Assembly (NCBI GenBank): GCA_031763025.1
Contig: JASSKH010000007.1
Span: forward strand, 15,648,080 to 15,712,079
Source of the DNA: Macrocystis pyrifera
Taxonomy: Eukaryota > Sar > Phaeophyceae > Laminariales > Laminariaceae
Length of the DNA stretch: 64,000 nt
Reading direction: 5' to 3'
Translations under genes and position numbers: made by a program
The notes under the pieces: generated by a model
The model's database searches: none
What the model was told of the DNA's origin: nothing
Seen by the model: the letters and a program-made list of their open reading frames with translations, nothing else
Shown: positions 1-11,638 of the stretch, in pieces
Layout of the letters: every line of letters begins with the position of its first letter
How positions within the stretch are numbered: the first letter of the stretch is position 1

Positions 1-483
1 GGCGGCGTAGGCCGCCCGCGGAGCGAAGCGCCTTGTATGACGTACCCTCACTTTTCTCCGTATTCAAACACGCTCTCCGCAATTCAATACTATCTAAACG
101 CCAGCCACGATGCCGTCGACTACTAGAGGTTCAAGCGCGAAGGTGAACATGTCCTACTACACTTGCTACCCACTTGCTGTGCCTGGTATTATAGCACGTA
201 CTGCTGCGTCTACCCTGTCTATTTTCGTACTGTTCCTTCATATTGGTACACGACCTCAGACCTTACACCTTCCACATATTCTTTCTCTTCCTCCGGCTAC
301 CCTTCTGCGTGCTCGACGAGGAGGCCATCTGTCGAAGGACCGCAAATACGCCAACTACTTCGTGCGGAGCTTGTGAATTGTCTTTTGATTATTTGTGCAT
401 TTAATCTAGACGTGGGGGCAGCTCCCATTAATAGTTGTCAATCCATGGCCTTCTGTGCGGGACCGATTATAACAATAAACACT
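1..483. other. Leading non-coding stretch
   Basis: No open frame here resembles a known protein. The first 35 bases are GC-rich and partly self-complementary. The overlapping short frames between 110 and 582 have no recognisable domain and I do not call them genes. Confidence 0.5.
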
Positions 484-904
484 TGTGGGGCGGAGCCCCG
501 GACAGGTTCTCTCTTATGTGGTTGTGGTGTGGAGGACACACCGAGGTGGGTTGGTGTATCGAGTCTTCACGGAACGGGGTGAGTCACCTATGTTGATCTT
601 GAACTTGTGTGTAATGAGGCGGTACAATCTAGGGGAAGGGGACCTGGTAACCACATCACCCCCCCCTCTTTTTTGAGACGTGCCACTGCGCGTCTTAAAT
701 TAAAAGGTGTCCTGCCAACGACGCCAATGTGGGGCGGAGCCCCGGGCAGGTTCTCTCTTATGTGGTTGCGGTGTGGAGGACACACCGAGGTGGGTTGGTG
801 TATCGAGTCTTCACGAAACGGAGTGAGTCACCCATGTTGACCTTGAACTTGTGTGTAATGAGGCGGTACAATCTAGGGGAAGAGGACCTGATATCCACAC
901 ACAC
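484..904. repeat. Two direct copies, 244-base period
   Basis: About 177 bases at 484-660 recur at 728-904 with only scattered substitutions. Both copies start at tgtggggcggagcccc and run through a shared stretch ending near the tctaggggaag motif. The 67-base spacer carries a C run and is not repeated. The short frames inside the copies look incidental. It may be part of an unrecognised element end. Confidence 0.85.
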
Positions 905-1902
905 TCATCATTCTACTACCGGTCGTGGGCATCTATATAAAATGAAAACATCAACTGTGAGGTAGAGGATTTCGTCATAACCTATCTTTGCAAGCTGTGT
1001 GTGATACTTCGCTCGCGCGTGCTACTTACGGGTTTTATATGATCTCATGCAGAAAATACAGTCCGTATATGAGCAAGACAAAATCTGAAGCTGCATAGTT
1101 CGAGGAGTGGGTGACACTGTCTATATTTGGGAAATAATCAAAAATGTTTTTTCGAGGTTGCACGTAGCTTGCCACGAGTGGGGAATTTTTCTGCGATATT
1201 CGTGAAACGAAGAACAAAACTTTTGACGAAGAATAAGCCGATATCAGCAGTTTTTCGTGATTTTGGAACGGTTTGTTTTTTTCAAAGATTTTCTGTCTGA
1301 TCACAAGTGATCGTGGTCATCGTGCAGTCCTAAAAAAACAAAAAAAAAAAAAAAAAACGGTTCAATGTTCGGGGAGAAAAGTCGTTGAGTCTCAAAGTGG
1401 TCGGCACCGACACACGAATTTCAAAATGCCCAAAAACACTTTTTAGCCGTTTTTTAGTTTAAAATCCAAAATAAAAAAATGAAAAGTTTATGAAGATCCG
1501 ACGCCGACGTCGATCAAGTACCATGAAAGTACACAGTGGTGTGTATATTTCATACCTGGTATTACTGTTTCGTAAACATGGTCGGATAGCATCATCACTA
1601 CTTCCGAGTTCCATTAAATAATAAGGGTATGTGTTTATATTCTAGAAAGAAGGCAATTAAATGGGGCGTGCGAGGACCAAATTCCACTCACGAGGCAGGT
1701 GGAGACATATTATTATTTAATAATGTGTGACTCTGAATTAATGTGCATCAGTTTTTCCGGCCAAAAGCGGGCACGATATTGATCAAGAACACTATTTATA
1801 CTGTGAAATCGAGGATTTCGTCGAGCCTCATATTTCCAAGCCGTGTGTGATAATAAGATCGTGTGTGCTGCGGATTTTGTATACGGGGCAGGTGGGTATA
1901 GC

Positions 1903-3143
1903 CAGGGTTTTTCTGGGTCAGGTCAAACCTCATGGGTCGGGTCGGGTCGCGAAATTTTTGAGGTGTGTTGACTTGACTTGACCCGACCCGACCCGTGATA
2001 TTTTGAAAGCCGTTTGACCCGACCCGACCCGACCCGACCCGCGAGATTTAAAATTTTGTTGACTCGACCCGACCCGTGAGATTTCAAAGCTTCCTGAGCC
2101 GACCCGACCCGACCCGCCGCCTTCGGATTGACCCGTGAGACACGGCGGGTTGTATGCGGGTCGGGTCACCTTGTACCGCGAGACCATATATCTTGATCCG
2201 TAGGTTCGACCCGCGGATCCGGCCCGTGGTTCGACATTTCAATAACAATGTAATATTCATTTTTGTGCCCCGCAGCGATATGTGGCCTGGCTGTGGTGGG
2301 TATGGACTGATGCGGGCTTGCGTATATGGATATGGCGGTGTTTCAATGTTTGAGGGAGATACCAAAGCAGTAGTGTTGAGTATTCGTACGAGAGAATTCG
2401 TACGAGAGAAATTTGTGGGTAAGAGAGCGGGAAGTGTTTCAAGTGTCGGATTCGCGAGGTGGATACGCAGGTCCGACCCGCGGGTGTTAAGATCAGGCAG
2501 ATCAAGGTTGCGGGACACTTTGTATCCCTGGACAGGTCTGCCTTTTAAATCGGTAATCGTCGGCACACACGTGTGTTGCTTGCTTAGCGATAGAAGAAGA
2601 GCAGTTTTATTCCTTTCGTGCACGCGGAGACTGAGACCAAGCTCGTGCGTCTCTGGAAAACCCCTGATTTTCCATTTGAGATACGCCTTCCAAGTACTAC
2701 AAATACGTCCCCTGTGCCTGAACCCAGGTAATTAACGGGCTTTCAACCTCATACGAAGCAGTATCATAACACTAGCCCACTCTGATGAGCCGTATATGCA
2801 GAATTATGGGAAATTCGTGGAAACCCCGAGCAGTATCATAACACGGGTCAGCAAAAGACAACTCGCGGGTCATGCTGGCCCGATCCGCGAGTGACCCGTT
2901 TCTCGCGGGTCATGACCTGATCTGACCCGTGAGCGTTTCATCACCTCTTGACCCGACCCGACCCGACCCGTGAGATTTGAAACATTTTTGATTCGACATG
3001 ACCCGACCCGTGGAATTTGAAAACCTCTTGACCCGACCCGACCCGACCCGTGAGATTTTGAACAGTTCCTGACCCGACCCGTGACATTTTGAAAACCCCG
3101 TGACCCGGCCCGCGGGTCGGGTCATGATCCGCGAAAAGCCCTG
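1903..3143. mobile_element. hAT-like non-autonomous element with CCCGA-repeat ends
   Basis: The left end begins cagggtttttctgggtcagg and the right end, read inward on the other strand, begins cagggcttttcgcgg. These are imperfect terminal inverted repeats with the CAGGG start typical of hAT elements. The flanking eight bases, ggtatagc on the left and agtataac on the right, match at six of eight positions, as an aged 8-base target duplication would. Inside both ends are long inverted tracts of the pentamer CCCGA spaced by gtgagatttgaaa-like units. No transposase is present. A second member lies at 24742-25592. Confidence 0.65.
2482..2770 (+). repeat. 290-base repeat, inverted copy at 6095-6375
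   Basis: This block recurs in opposite orientation at 6095-6375, including the gcagttttattcctttcgtg and cctcatacgaagcagtatca stretches, with high similarity. Here it sits inside the hAT-like element. At 6 kb it directly abuts the truncated 5' edge of the LINE reverse transcriptase remnant. The motif gcagtatcataac is duplicated nearby at about 2758 and 2829, which may mark an insertion. Its origin is unknown. Confidence 0.75.
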
Positions 3144-3345
3144 AGTATAACGTACCAGGTATTGGACTAATTCGAGACTTGGAAAAAAATCATGTACACC
3201 AGCTGTTTTCCCGGAAAAAAAGAGGGGAGGGGACACGATATTGATAGGTATGCCCGATCACGTGCGAGAGCCAGGGTTTCGTCGAATCTCATTTTTCGAA
3301 ATTGTGTGTGATGATAAGATCGTGCGTACTACGGATTTTATATAT

Positions 3346-4479
3346 TTATAAAATTAAAAACAAAACGTGTGAGATCGAGGGTTTGGTCGGGCCTTGTATC
3401 ACCATCTCCTCGGTGCACATCTTATGCTGCATGGTACACTTAAAATAAGCTCCACTGAAATGTTCCTCTCTGTGCGTAAACTGGCTAACGTTACACGGTA
3501 GTTCGAACACACATGTATATATTCTTACACCTCCCAAAATTTATCCAATTAAATTTAAATCCCAGACGGCAATAGGTAAATATATAGGTTTTTATGTATA
3601 CCATAGGTCCTATTAACTATGGACCCCCCCCGTAATATTGGGGAACGAGCAGCCCGCCAGCCGCCACGGCGGCAGGGCCACATGAAGTACATGGAGGTAT
3701 TGCGAATAAAAATATACCATGGTATGCCTTATGGTCTCTATTCACTAAAGGGGACGTGCGATTTCGTGTAGTCGTGAAATCTATTGTTAGAATCTAGGTA
3801 CGAATTAGTGAAGAGTCTTATAGTTAATACGATAACGTTGTGTGTATACAGGTAGTAGTTTGCAGTAAATTTAAATACTTGGTATTTCCTCGATACATTT
3901 CTAACCGGGCATCAGATCCTCAGGTTCAGGGAACACAAAGGTGAGGCGACGGTGCACTTCGGGTCGGTCATCGCTTTGCACAAAATGGCCCAGGGGAAGG
4001 CAGCATATAACCCTGGTCCCGTTGTGTGTCTTTGAGGCGAGCGCTCGTCGTGCAGCGGGAGAACGGAATGGCGCTGTTCATCAACCGCTTTCCCAGCAGG
4101 CATGCCGTCACGGCGGCGTGTTATCGAGACGAGTGTGCCATCAATTTCAACATAGCGAGCGGGTGCAAGTATGAGGCATTCTCCGCTCCTACGCCGCAGT
4201 TGTCGAAGACCTACGCAGTATCCGTGTTGATGGCGATACTAGTCAGCGCAGGTGGTTCATCGAGCAGAAAGACGGTCGCCTGCAAGTTGGCGCAAACACA
4301 AAAGAGCGCTGGTATGCCTGCCAATAAAAAAGGGACACAGGTAAAAACGTACCCTGATGTTATTTGTCATGACACTCGTGGTTGGCTACGCTCATCTTGG
4401 GCGACCCTCGAGAGCAGTAGAGAGCGTCTCCTTTCCGGAAGGAATCCTCTGCAAGTGGTAGAGGAAGGGCGTGCCGTGA
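3346..4479. other. No confident gene; partial TTACGG-type MITE
   Basis: Positions 3565-3640 match the right-hand two thirds of the short MITE found complete at 30302-30404 and 52667-52771, ending in ctatggacccccccgtaat. A plus-strand frame at 4026-4694 and a minus-strand frame at 3912-4103 overlap without recognisable domains. The downstream part of the first is antisense to the LINE remnant. I see nothing else to annotate. Confidence 0.4.
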
Positions 4480-6094
4480 TTGGGGGGGGGGGGGTGTACT
4501 CATTTTTTGGTTGCCTTAGTCATTCGACCATTGATCACGCATCCCTTTCGAGACGGAGCACCGTTCCTACTCCTAATAGAAACACCTCCAACAATTGGGC
4601 GCTCATTACGTTGTTTCCATATATTACATATGAACTTGTTGCTAATCTTGTCCCCTTCCTGTTTGGCCGCCTGTGGCCACCCTCTATCTCCTAGGATAGC
4701 GATCGTTTTCTCGTTGCTATCTAGTGTATCAGACTCCTCCATGTCACATTCGTCTATTTCCCTCATCCCCTCTTCTAACACATCCCGTTCCTCCTTGTAT
4801 ATTTCACTATGCGGGTTCTACTCTCTATTGCTTTGCCACACGGGTACATCTGTGCATCTACTTCCTCCTCCTCCCCCGCCACTGGTATGCCTCTTTCTTC
4901 TTTCCGGCAGGTCCACAGGTCACCTACACGAAAACGCAGTTTCAGAGTTTTCGCGAAGTCCATTGGGCCGTGCACATACGTTTTCATTCCTATTCCTTCC
5001 CTCAATCCCCCGTATATATCTAAGCATTTTTCCGATTTCACCTTGTTTCTTAGCGCTAGCTTTTTCCCCTTCTTTATATCCTTTTTTCTACTTCTGCCTT
5101 GTACCTCCCAAACTTCCCGGCGGACATCATCTCTTCTTGGTTTCCCCCTACATCCTTCCATACTTTCTCAACTACGCCATCCCACCTTATTGCAGCTCGC
5201 CCTTTAGTTACTTTCTCCCATACAGCTCTATCAACTATGGTTGCCAACCTCTTTTTCGGCATGTTCCTTACTTTATATTGCCGTCTCAACTTTCTCGTGT
5301 CTCTATTTGTCTTGAGTGGGTGCATTTCCAGCACTGCTCTTAATACAGTATCACTAGTCGTACTTGAGTATCTTACGATTTTTTCAGCTGCTGTCATTTG
5401 TATTGTTTCCAACTGTTATACGAGTTTCGCGTTCCCTTCCCATACTTCGCCTGCATATTCTAGCTTCGGTACTATCACATTCATCAGGATACACCTCATA
5501 ATCTTAGCGTCAAGGTACGAGTCTGTTAGGATCGCACCCATCTTGCCTACGTGTGATTTACCCTTTTCTATTACTTTTTCTATATGCGTATCCCAAGACC
5601 AGTCTTTTGAGATCTCTACGCCAAGGTATGTATATTGGCCTACGATCGGCAATTCATCTTCTCCCCACTTCCAACTGAAATTTACCGGGTTTACCTTGTC
5701 TTCGATACAAACAACTACTGCGCATTTCTTGACGTTCACCGTCATCGTCCATTTCCTAGTGTATTCTAGCGCCTTTTCTATTTGTTTCTGCAATCCTTCG
5801 GGTGTTTCTGACATCCCCACGAAGTCATCCGCAAACATCAATCCCGACACCGTATCTTCCCCTACCGTGACTCCCTGCCTTGCTGCCTCGACTGCTACTA
5901 TCAGGTCGTTAATATATGTCTTGAATACGTTAGGTGACAACGTACATTCCTGTGCGACTCCTTGTAAAATATCAACATTACTTCAACATTTCCCCGTCCA
6001 GCATCACAGCACTTCTCGTACATTCCGTCATCTATTTCATCATTCTCTACATCTTTCCTCTGGTTGCTATTTTCCACAGTTTTTTTTCCCACAG
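4480..6094 (-). pseudogene. LINE reverse transcriptase, 5'-truncated and broken
   Basis: The minus strand encodes the second half of a non-LTR reverse transcriptase. Just upstream of 5940 reads the QGVAQECTLSPN block, followed by the catalytic FADD at 5824-5835 and a YLGVEISKD thumb motif. Further on come a basic region and a C-terminal CPCGKAIESRT-like zinc motif, with the frame ending near 4500. An in-frame TAA lies at 5416-5418. Frame changes near 5970, near 5075 and near 4780 break the rest. The fingers and any endonuclease are missing: similarity stops at about 6094, where the 290-base inverted repeat starts. It must be inactive. Plus-strand frames over this stretch, including a 334-residue one, are antisense shadows. 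Confidence 0.9.
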
Positions 6095-6375
6095 TTGTCA
6101 TGATACTGCTTCGTATGAGGTTGAAAGCCCGGTAATTACCTGGGTTCAGGCACTGGGAACGTATTTGCAGTACTTGGAAGGCGTATCTTAAATGGAAAAC
6201 CAGGGTTTTTCCAGAGACGCACGAGCTTGGTCTCAGTCTCCGCGTGCACGAAAGGAATAAAACTGCTCTTGTTCTATAGCTAAGCAAGCATCACACGTGA
6301 GTACCAACGATTACCGACATAAAAGGCAGACCTGTCCACGGATACAAATTGTCCTGCACCTTGACCTTAACACGT
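6095..6375 (-). repeat. Inverted copy of the 2482-2770 repeat
   Basis: This is the opposite-orientation partner of 2482-2770. It lies exactly between the broken LINE edge and the start of the ORF1-like element, so it may mark a junction between two insertions. Confidence 0.75.
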
Positions 6376-6485
6376 GGCGTCTTCGGCTTAGGACTTTTCG
6401 CTTTTTTGTCGGTTTGAGTTGTTTGTCACTGTTTTGTTTTGTTTGCTTTCCTATTGTGGAGTAAGTTTGTTCCGGCCACTGCACG

Positions 6486-8114
6486 ATGGAGACTCAAGAG
6501 GTGGGGGGGTCTGCTTCCCCTCACGGTGGCCGAGCCACTGAGGCCCAGGGCCCCTCAGTGCCCCACCGCCCAAGGCCCGTCGATGTGGATCGAGCGCCTT
6601 GCACACCAGACCAACAAGAGAAGCACAAGTCTAGGCAGGAGTGACATGAGAACGACGTGGATCGAGCGCCTTGTACAACAGACCATGAGGAGAAAGAGCT
6701 TTGACAGGAGCCCCCTGAAGGGGCCCGAGCAGCCTCCGCCAGAGGGGCTCTGCCGTCCAAGGCAACTGGACACCCCCGCTCCTTAGAGCGCGTGACGCGC
6801 GCCACCAGCCAGGCCTTGGGTCTTACAGAATTGTCTCCCCACTCGTGCCCTCTGCTGTCCAAGCCACCTAGAAGACCCCGCTCCGCTGAGCGCGTACTCA
6901 GTCAGCCCGTGGAGCCAGCTGCGTCTGCTCCGGGCCGGAGCACGTCGGACAAACCTGGACGCAGCGATCTCCAGGCAACCCAGCTGCGCTCTTCGCCGCA
7001 GGGTCTACCTGCTTCTGGGCCAGATGAGAGAGTATTTGAGACTGTTTTTCCGCCTCGCATTCCACTGATGTCCGACTCTGCTCGTACTTGTAGGATGGTC
7101 ACGAGTGATGCTGCCACTCGTGATTTTTTTTTCCGTGCCGCGGCCACACGATGGCACACTGAATTTCGTGTTGAGCCTGCTTCCCGCGCTGCTCTATTAA
7201 TAGCTACAAACAGAGATCCTGGAAATTACAGTACTGCTTCGAGTTTTCATGCTGCTGTTAGAGGGAGTGCTACGGCCGCTCGTGAAGTTTTTCCCGCCCC
7301 TCGCCCACAAGACGGCACACTAGATTTCAGTAATGCGCCCTTTTCGCCCGCTGCTGTAACCACCCACGCCGATTCCGTTGGAAATTCCACTACTGCTGCG
7401 AGTTTTAATACTGGTGTTAGAGGGGAGGATGCTTTTGATAGACCCTCCAGTATCGGAGTGCCCGCTGCTGTAGCTACTCGTGACGATTCTACTGCGAGTT
7501 CTCGTCCTGATGCGAGTTTTAATACTGCTGTTAGCGAGGACGATGCTTTTGATAGGCCCTCCAGTACCGGAGTGCCCGCTACTGTAGCTACCCGCGACGA
7601 TTCGGCTGAGCATTCTCGTTCCGATGCGAGTTTTAATACTGCTGCTAGAGGGGACGATGCTTTTGATAGGCCCTCCAGTACAGGGGACATACCAACACCA
7701 ACTACACTTGCTGTTAGTACACATATAAACCGCGACAGCCGCCACCCTATCGCGACACCATCTAGGGTCGAGGCTCGCCCCCCAAGTGCTCGTAGCGCCC
7801 GCCGAATGGCACGCCATGCCTTGATCACAGCTATGCAAGCTGCTGAAGCACAAGCCGCGGCTCCTGCCACCGCTGTTTCTACGCTCCACGACCCTCAGAA
7901 CCGCCGTTTCCCGTCCCCCCTTGCCCCGGTGTCGCCCTTTGCCCCGGTGTTTTCCGCCTGCCCCCGCCCCAGCATGTCACGGACGACAAAAGCACGAGAG
8001 GAGTCACCCAGCCCAGCCAGGTCTCCCAGTGGCCTGAGGACTTACGGTTCCTCTCTCTCGTCGGGGGCGTACCAAACCTTGCCTTTCAGTTCTTTTGTCG
8101 GCGCACCACACTAA
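6486..8114 (+). pseudogene. ORF1/gag-like retroelement frame with 38-residue repeats
   Basis: One frame runs from the ATG at 6486 to the stop at 8112-8114. It is interrupted by TGA at 6642-6644 and a second TGA near 6697; from 6792 on it is open for 440 codons. The product is rich in Ser, Pro, Ala and Arg and has no enzymatic motif. Three copies of a 38-residue unit (start points 7398, 7512, 7626; core DAFDRPSS) follow a degenerate fourth near 7237. An Arg-rich patch follows at about 7790-7860. A T-rich leader precedes the ATG. A related Arg-rich stretch occurs in the frame at 47161-47926, which suggests one element family. I infer a LINE-type ORF1, possibly nucleic-acid binding, decayed by two stops. 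No reverse transcriptase follows it. The repeated gtggatcgagcgcctt at about 6585 and 6656 is a local duplication. Confidence 0.5.
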
Positions 8115-8921
8115 GTAGTGTCTCCAACACGGGCTCGTAGCCTGGAGCCAAGTTCAACACCCTTAACACAAGTACCCCACGTTTGTGTCAGGCGATCTGC
8201 ATGGTGACCATCCTGGCGTCCCACGATCGTATCTTCTATCTTCTTGCCCCGCTGCTGTGCTGGTTACTTTCCTCCAGGGAGGTCATTTTTACCGTGCAAG
8301 GTTCAAAGACGGCACAAAGGCTTACCCACACATCGGGATGCCCCGTATGTCGCTTTCTCCGTCATACGTACGTTTCACCATGGGTAATTACCCCACTAAT
8401 GCTCCCGAGGAGACCTTCACTGCCGAAAGCTTGGCCAACAATCCCCCCACATTTTGTACCGGCTTCTATTCTTCAAGATAACAAGATATCTACGTGCCGC
8501 TTGGTGCTCATTCTCTTTGGCCATGTGGTCGGTCAAATGAAAGATGTTTGTTTTATGAGTATAATAGGTCTTGACTTAATAGCATGCATCATCCACCCCT
8601 CCCCTTCATTGAGCGCTTGGTATATGCACCAAATGTGGGGGATTTAAGGAATAATGCCAGACCAGATTTCCACCGCCAATGGAAATCGGTACAGTTTTAC
8701 TGGTATCTTTCTACAAGACCCAACCTTCACGTTAGTTGAATACGTTAGGGTGACCATGCTGTATTTATGTGTGCGCATGTGGGGCGGTCCACCTTCATGC
8801 TAGGTTTTTGGTCTATATTTTAGGCCTTTACTATCAGTATTATGATACGGGACAAACTATTATTATTACACTTTTTTCATGTCTATGTCTGGTTTGGGTC
8901 GGGTATGGGGAAAAAAACTGG
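8115..8921. other. Unassigned stretch with a 98-codon frame
   Basis: A plus-strand frame at 8185-8481 contains GGHFYRARFKDGTKAYPHIG and may be a coding remnant, but it lacks an ATG at its start and I recognise no family. It follows the ORF1-like frame and precedes the split-repeat retroelement. The rest of the stretch shows nothing I can support. Confidence 0.3.
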
Positions 8922-9059
8922 TTTGTTTTGCTCATGAGTCCGGAATTATTATTAGTAAGTGCTGGCTCTTATCCACACTTGACCTACTGTAGCATATTTA
9001 ACACACACCCGATATAGACTGCCAACTTGTACTTAAGCCTACCTTGTACCTAAGCCCCA
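8922..9059 (-). repeat. Split direct repeat B2
   Basis: Starts at tttgttttgctcatgagtc and matches B1 at 9341-9478 in the same orientation, with a few small gaps. It forms the 3' end of the element. Confidence 0.85.
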
Positions 9060-9077
9060 AGGGTGGGCAGGCGGGTT

Positions 9078-9337
9078 CTTCTTTCAACTCGCCGACCTTC
9101 TAAAGGATATCAAACCCCCGCTGCTCGTACACCCCCACGAGTAGAGTACTACGGTAGATGGTCTTCTACCTCACTGGTCTTCTTCCTCACTGTGTCAACC
9201 CTTCCCAGCCTGTCTCCCTAGTTCCACCAACTGCACCCGTCATGAACTCTAAGCACCTCTTGCCCATCACCTTTGTCCAAGCATGCCAACGATTCAATAC
9301 CTCTCCACAAACCCCAGATTTGCTCCGTTCAATCTTC
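9078..9337 (-). repeat. Split direct repeat A2
   Basis: Starts at ttctttcaactcgccgacc and matches A1 at 12491-12768. It differs from A1 by a short insertion near ctattaataaaggatatc and by scattered substitutions. It is bracketed by B1 and B2. Confidence 0.88.
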
Positions 9338-9340
9338 TAC

Positions 9341-9478
9341 TTTGTTTCGCTCATGAATCTGGAATTATTATTAGTAAGTGCTGGATCTTATCCGCACTGA
9401 ACCTACAGTAGTATATAGAACACACACCCGATATAGATTGCAACTTGTACTTAAAACCTACCATATACCTTAACCCCA
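9341..9478 (-). repeat. Split direct repeat B1
   Basis: Matches B2, including ggaattattattagtaagtg and a cacacacccgatataga block. It lies immediately downstream of the recombinase remnant. Confidence 0.85.
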
Positions 9479-9566
9479 CCTTAAAACAGTCTATACTATG
9501 TCTGTGTGCTACCAATCCATTCTACATGCCTTAACTCCCATACCACCCCCACTCCTAAACCCCACA

Positions 9567-10600
9567 TTAATATTGTTTTCTTGCTCCGCCCCTTCCCCAC
9601 TTTGTCCCCTGTCCTAACTGAATCCCTCCGGCCACTGCATTAGAAGCTAAAACTCTTGAAACCCTATCCTCCTCCTCTCTTGTCGCTCTGACATAAATCA
9701 TAAATGCATCACTCTTCCACCTCTCCTGACGCTGGATTTCCACAGTCGACACCCCTCCTGCAGCAAGTCTCGTTGCTCCCCCCAAACCTTCCCGAATGCA
9801 ATGCATACTCTCCCGGTACCAAACCTTGCCTTTCCACTAATTCCCTTAGTGACGCATTGGCCTGATTACGAGTCCACACTCTCCATCTATTCCCGTCTGC
9901 GTATGTAGCCAAAGGACTACGTACGTCCAAAGTTGGATACAGCATAATCAATTCATGCATCACCTCAAAACCACCGGCCTCCTCCTTCAATTATGAAATA
10001 GACGGTGGCATACTATCCCAATTGAACCCACTCGCACCAACCACCATTTTCTTGCGTAAAACTACTTCTCCATACCTCTTCTGAACTCCTTTTGATCCTC
10101 TGAACAAAACCCGATCAGCACACCGCCACAATTCAGGCGCTTGCAACTGTACCATACCACAAAAGAAACACGTCTCCCTTCGTCACTCCAAATCTTTGTG
10201 GACTTTTCCATTATTGTCTGCAAACATCTCCGACGCACGGCCCCCAAAAAATATGAAACCGCCAGCATCAACCATATCACTTTGCCCCCTTCCCCCCACT
10301 CCGGAACGATTGACCATCCCTGTTTCAACATAGCCCACGAACTGGATGCCGAATCCGTTGAGGTTCCCCCTTCAATGCACACTCCCTCGCAATGCCTGCC
10401 TTCACGGATTTTATGGGAAAATGCTTCATTCCATTCCCACTCGGCGATGAAAATTCTGTACAGCTACCAATTTCCCTTCAACCGTCGACGCGTTGTTTCC
10501 ACGAGAAAAATACGAATGCGCCATATACTTCGCGATCTCACTCGCCACCGCCTTCTCCCCCAACTCCACACAAACTCCAGGCAGCTTTATAAGTGACGCT
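9567..10600 (-). pseudogene. Tyrosine recombinase of the split-repeat element
   Basis: The enzyme class joins the circular cDNA of such elements to the genome. An N-terminal helical part is recognisable at about 10440-10600 (AVQNFHRRVGMEWNEAFSHK). The catalytic part shows the H-x-x-R box as LHSGRFGG, with the histidine at 9796-9798, then RWKSDAFMIYVR with the presumed catalytic tyrosine at 9693-9695. The two halves of the catalytic domain are in different frames, with a change near 9795. Further frame changes occur near 9990 and 10390. It lies downstream of RNase H, as in DIRS-order elements. It cannot give a functional protein. Confidence 0.85.
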
Positions 10601-10850
10601 TATCGAAGGGGCCACTCCGACCGTCGCCAATAAGCCTGCAAGATTCCCGAACACGTCGTTCCACCACTCTCCCCCAAACTCGCCTCCTGCCATTGCACAT
10701 GCGGGTAAAGGGGAGATAATGGCGAACTAATATTTTCGCGAGGCCATCTAGAAATGTCATCAGCCAAAACATTACTGACTCCTGGAATATGCGCAGCTTC
10801 AAAGCACCAACCAGCTCGCATCTCTATACTGCCCAAATATCGCATTAAAA
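10600..10850 (-). pseudogene. RNase H remnant of the split-repeat element
   Basis: A frame at 10600-10845 contains HIPGVSNVLADDISRWP, the characteristic C-terminal RNase H motif of DIRS-type and gypsy-type elements (H-P-G, N-x-x-A-D, S-R). The expected partner sequence continues upstream on the minus strand between 10850 and 11640 only as degraded fragments. It sits between RT and recombinase remnants. Confidence 0.8.
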
Positions 10851-11638
10851 AAACGCAGCTCTTGGATCACGTGTTCCCCCGCACTTATCAGCCCACGTCA
10901 CCGCCGACACGTTGTCTCCAAGCATAACAACGAGCGCTCCAACATTGGTCGAGTGGTCCGATTCCTGCACTACCATCACATACATACGCTGTCATTACCG
11001 TCCCCAGCAATTCCAATTAATTTGTTACGGTTCAGGACCGTTTCAGGAGTTACGACGGCATGCATTTTTGTATCGGTAGGGGCCGCGTCATTTACGGCCC
11101 CTCCCCAATTTGTGGATGGTTTCCCTTTTGGACCAACCCATCTTGCCACTTGTGGTCTTTGCTCTCGACCTGTGGTATAAGGCAATCATTCTACCATCTA
11201 CAGAACTGGGAGACCTACTCCATAATACCGGAAGCCCTTCCCGTCCTTCGGGGGTACGTGAAGCGCACCTCTCGACTCGGTTGAGTCTTCGCCAAACGTG
11301 AGATTGGTATGATTATGGATCTAGTTGGTTGTGCATCATGCAGGAATGGTACGATCCTCTGTTCAATCCTATACATACTGTAAACGGCAACCATTCAGGG
11401 TAGTGCCTCAGGGATAATCCCTGAATAGGTCGCATCACATAATCCTGACCCTGAATCTCATGGCTTGTAGACTCACGAACCACATCAAATTAATTGAAAT
11501 CCTGTTATGCTTTGCGCACTTTGCCCCTATCTCGGACCTACTTTTCTCTTCAGATGATAAATCGTATCTCCACCACACCCCTGTCTCTACGCAGAAACCT
11601 CCGACCGCACTAAGAGTAGCTTCCGATAACCAATGCCG

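Larger units (their letters stand above)
930..3345. repeat. Dispersed ~120-base repeat, three direct copies
   Basis: Related sequence occurs at about 930-1040, 1755-1885 and 3215-3345. Shared features are a gaggatttcgtc-like core, a ccgtgtgtgataataagatcgt-like block and a ggattttata tail. The hAT-like element at 1903-3143 lies between the second and third copies. Divergence suggests old duplications. No coding potential is seen. Confidence 0.6.

Noticed and set aside
1930..2187. Gly/Ser/Arg-rich repetitive protein frames in the CCCGA zones
   Set aside because: They are translations of the subterminal pentamer arrays and differ between the two element copies.
5099..6103. 334-codon plus-strand frame, rich in Ser, Thr and Phe
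   Set aside because: It is the antisense of the LINE reverse transcriptase, whose motifs on the minus strand are unmistakable.
6642..6700. Selenocysteine or recoding at the two TGA codons of the ORF1-like frame
   Set aside because: The surrounding element is decayed and no stem-loop signal is visible; simple mutation is enough.
7247..7889. Minus-strand frames of about 190-207 codons opposite the ORF1-like frame
   Set aside because: They mirror the 114-base repeats of the plus-strand frame and have no independent support.
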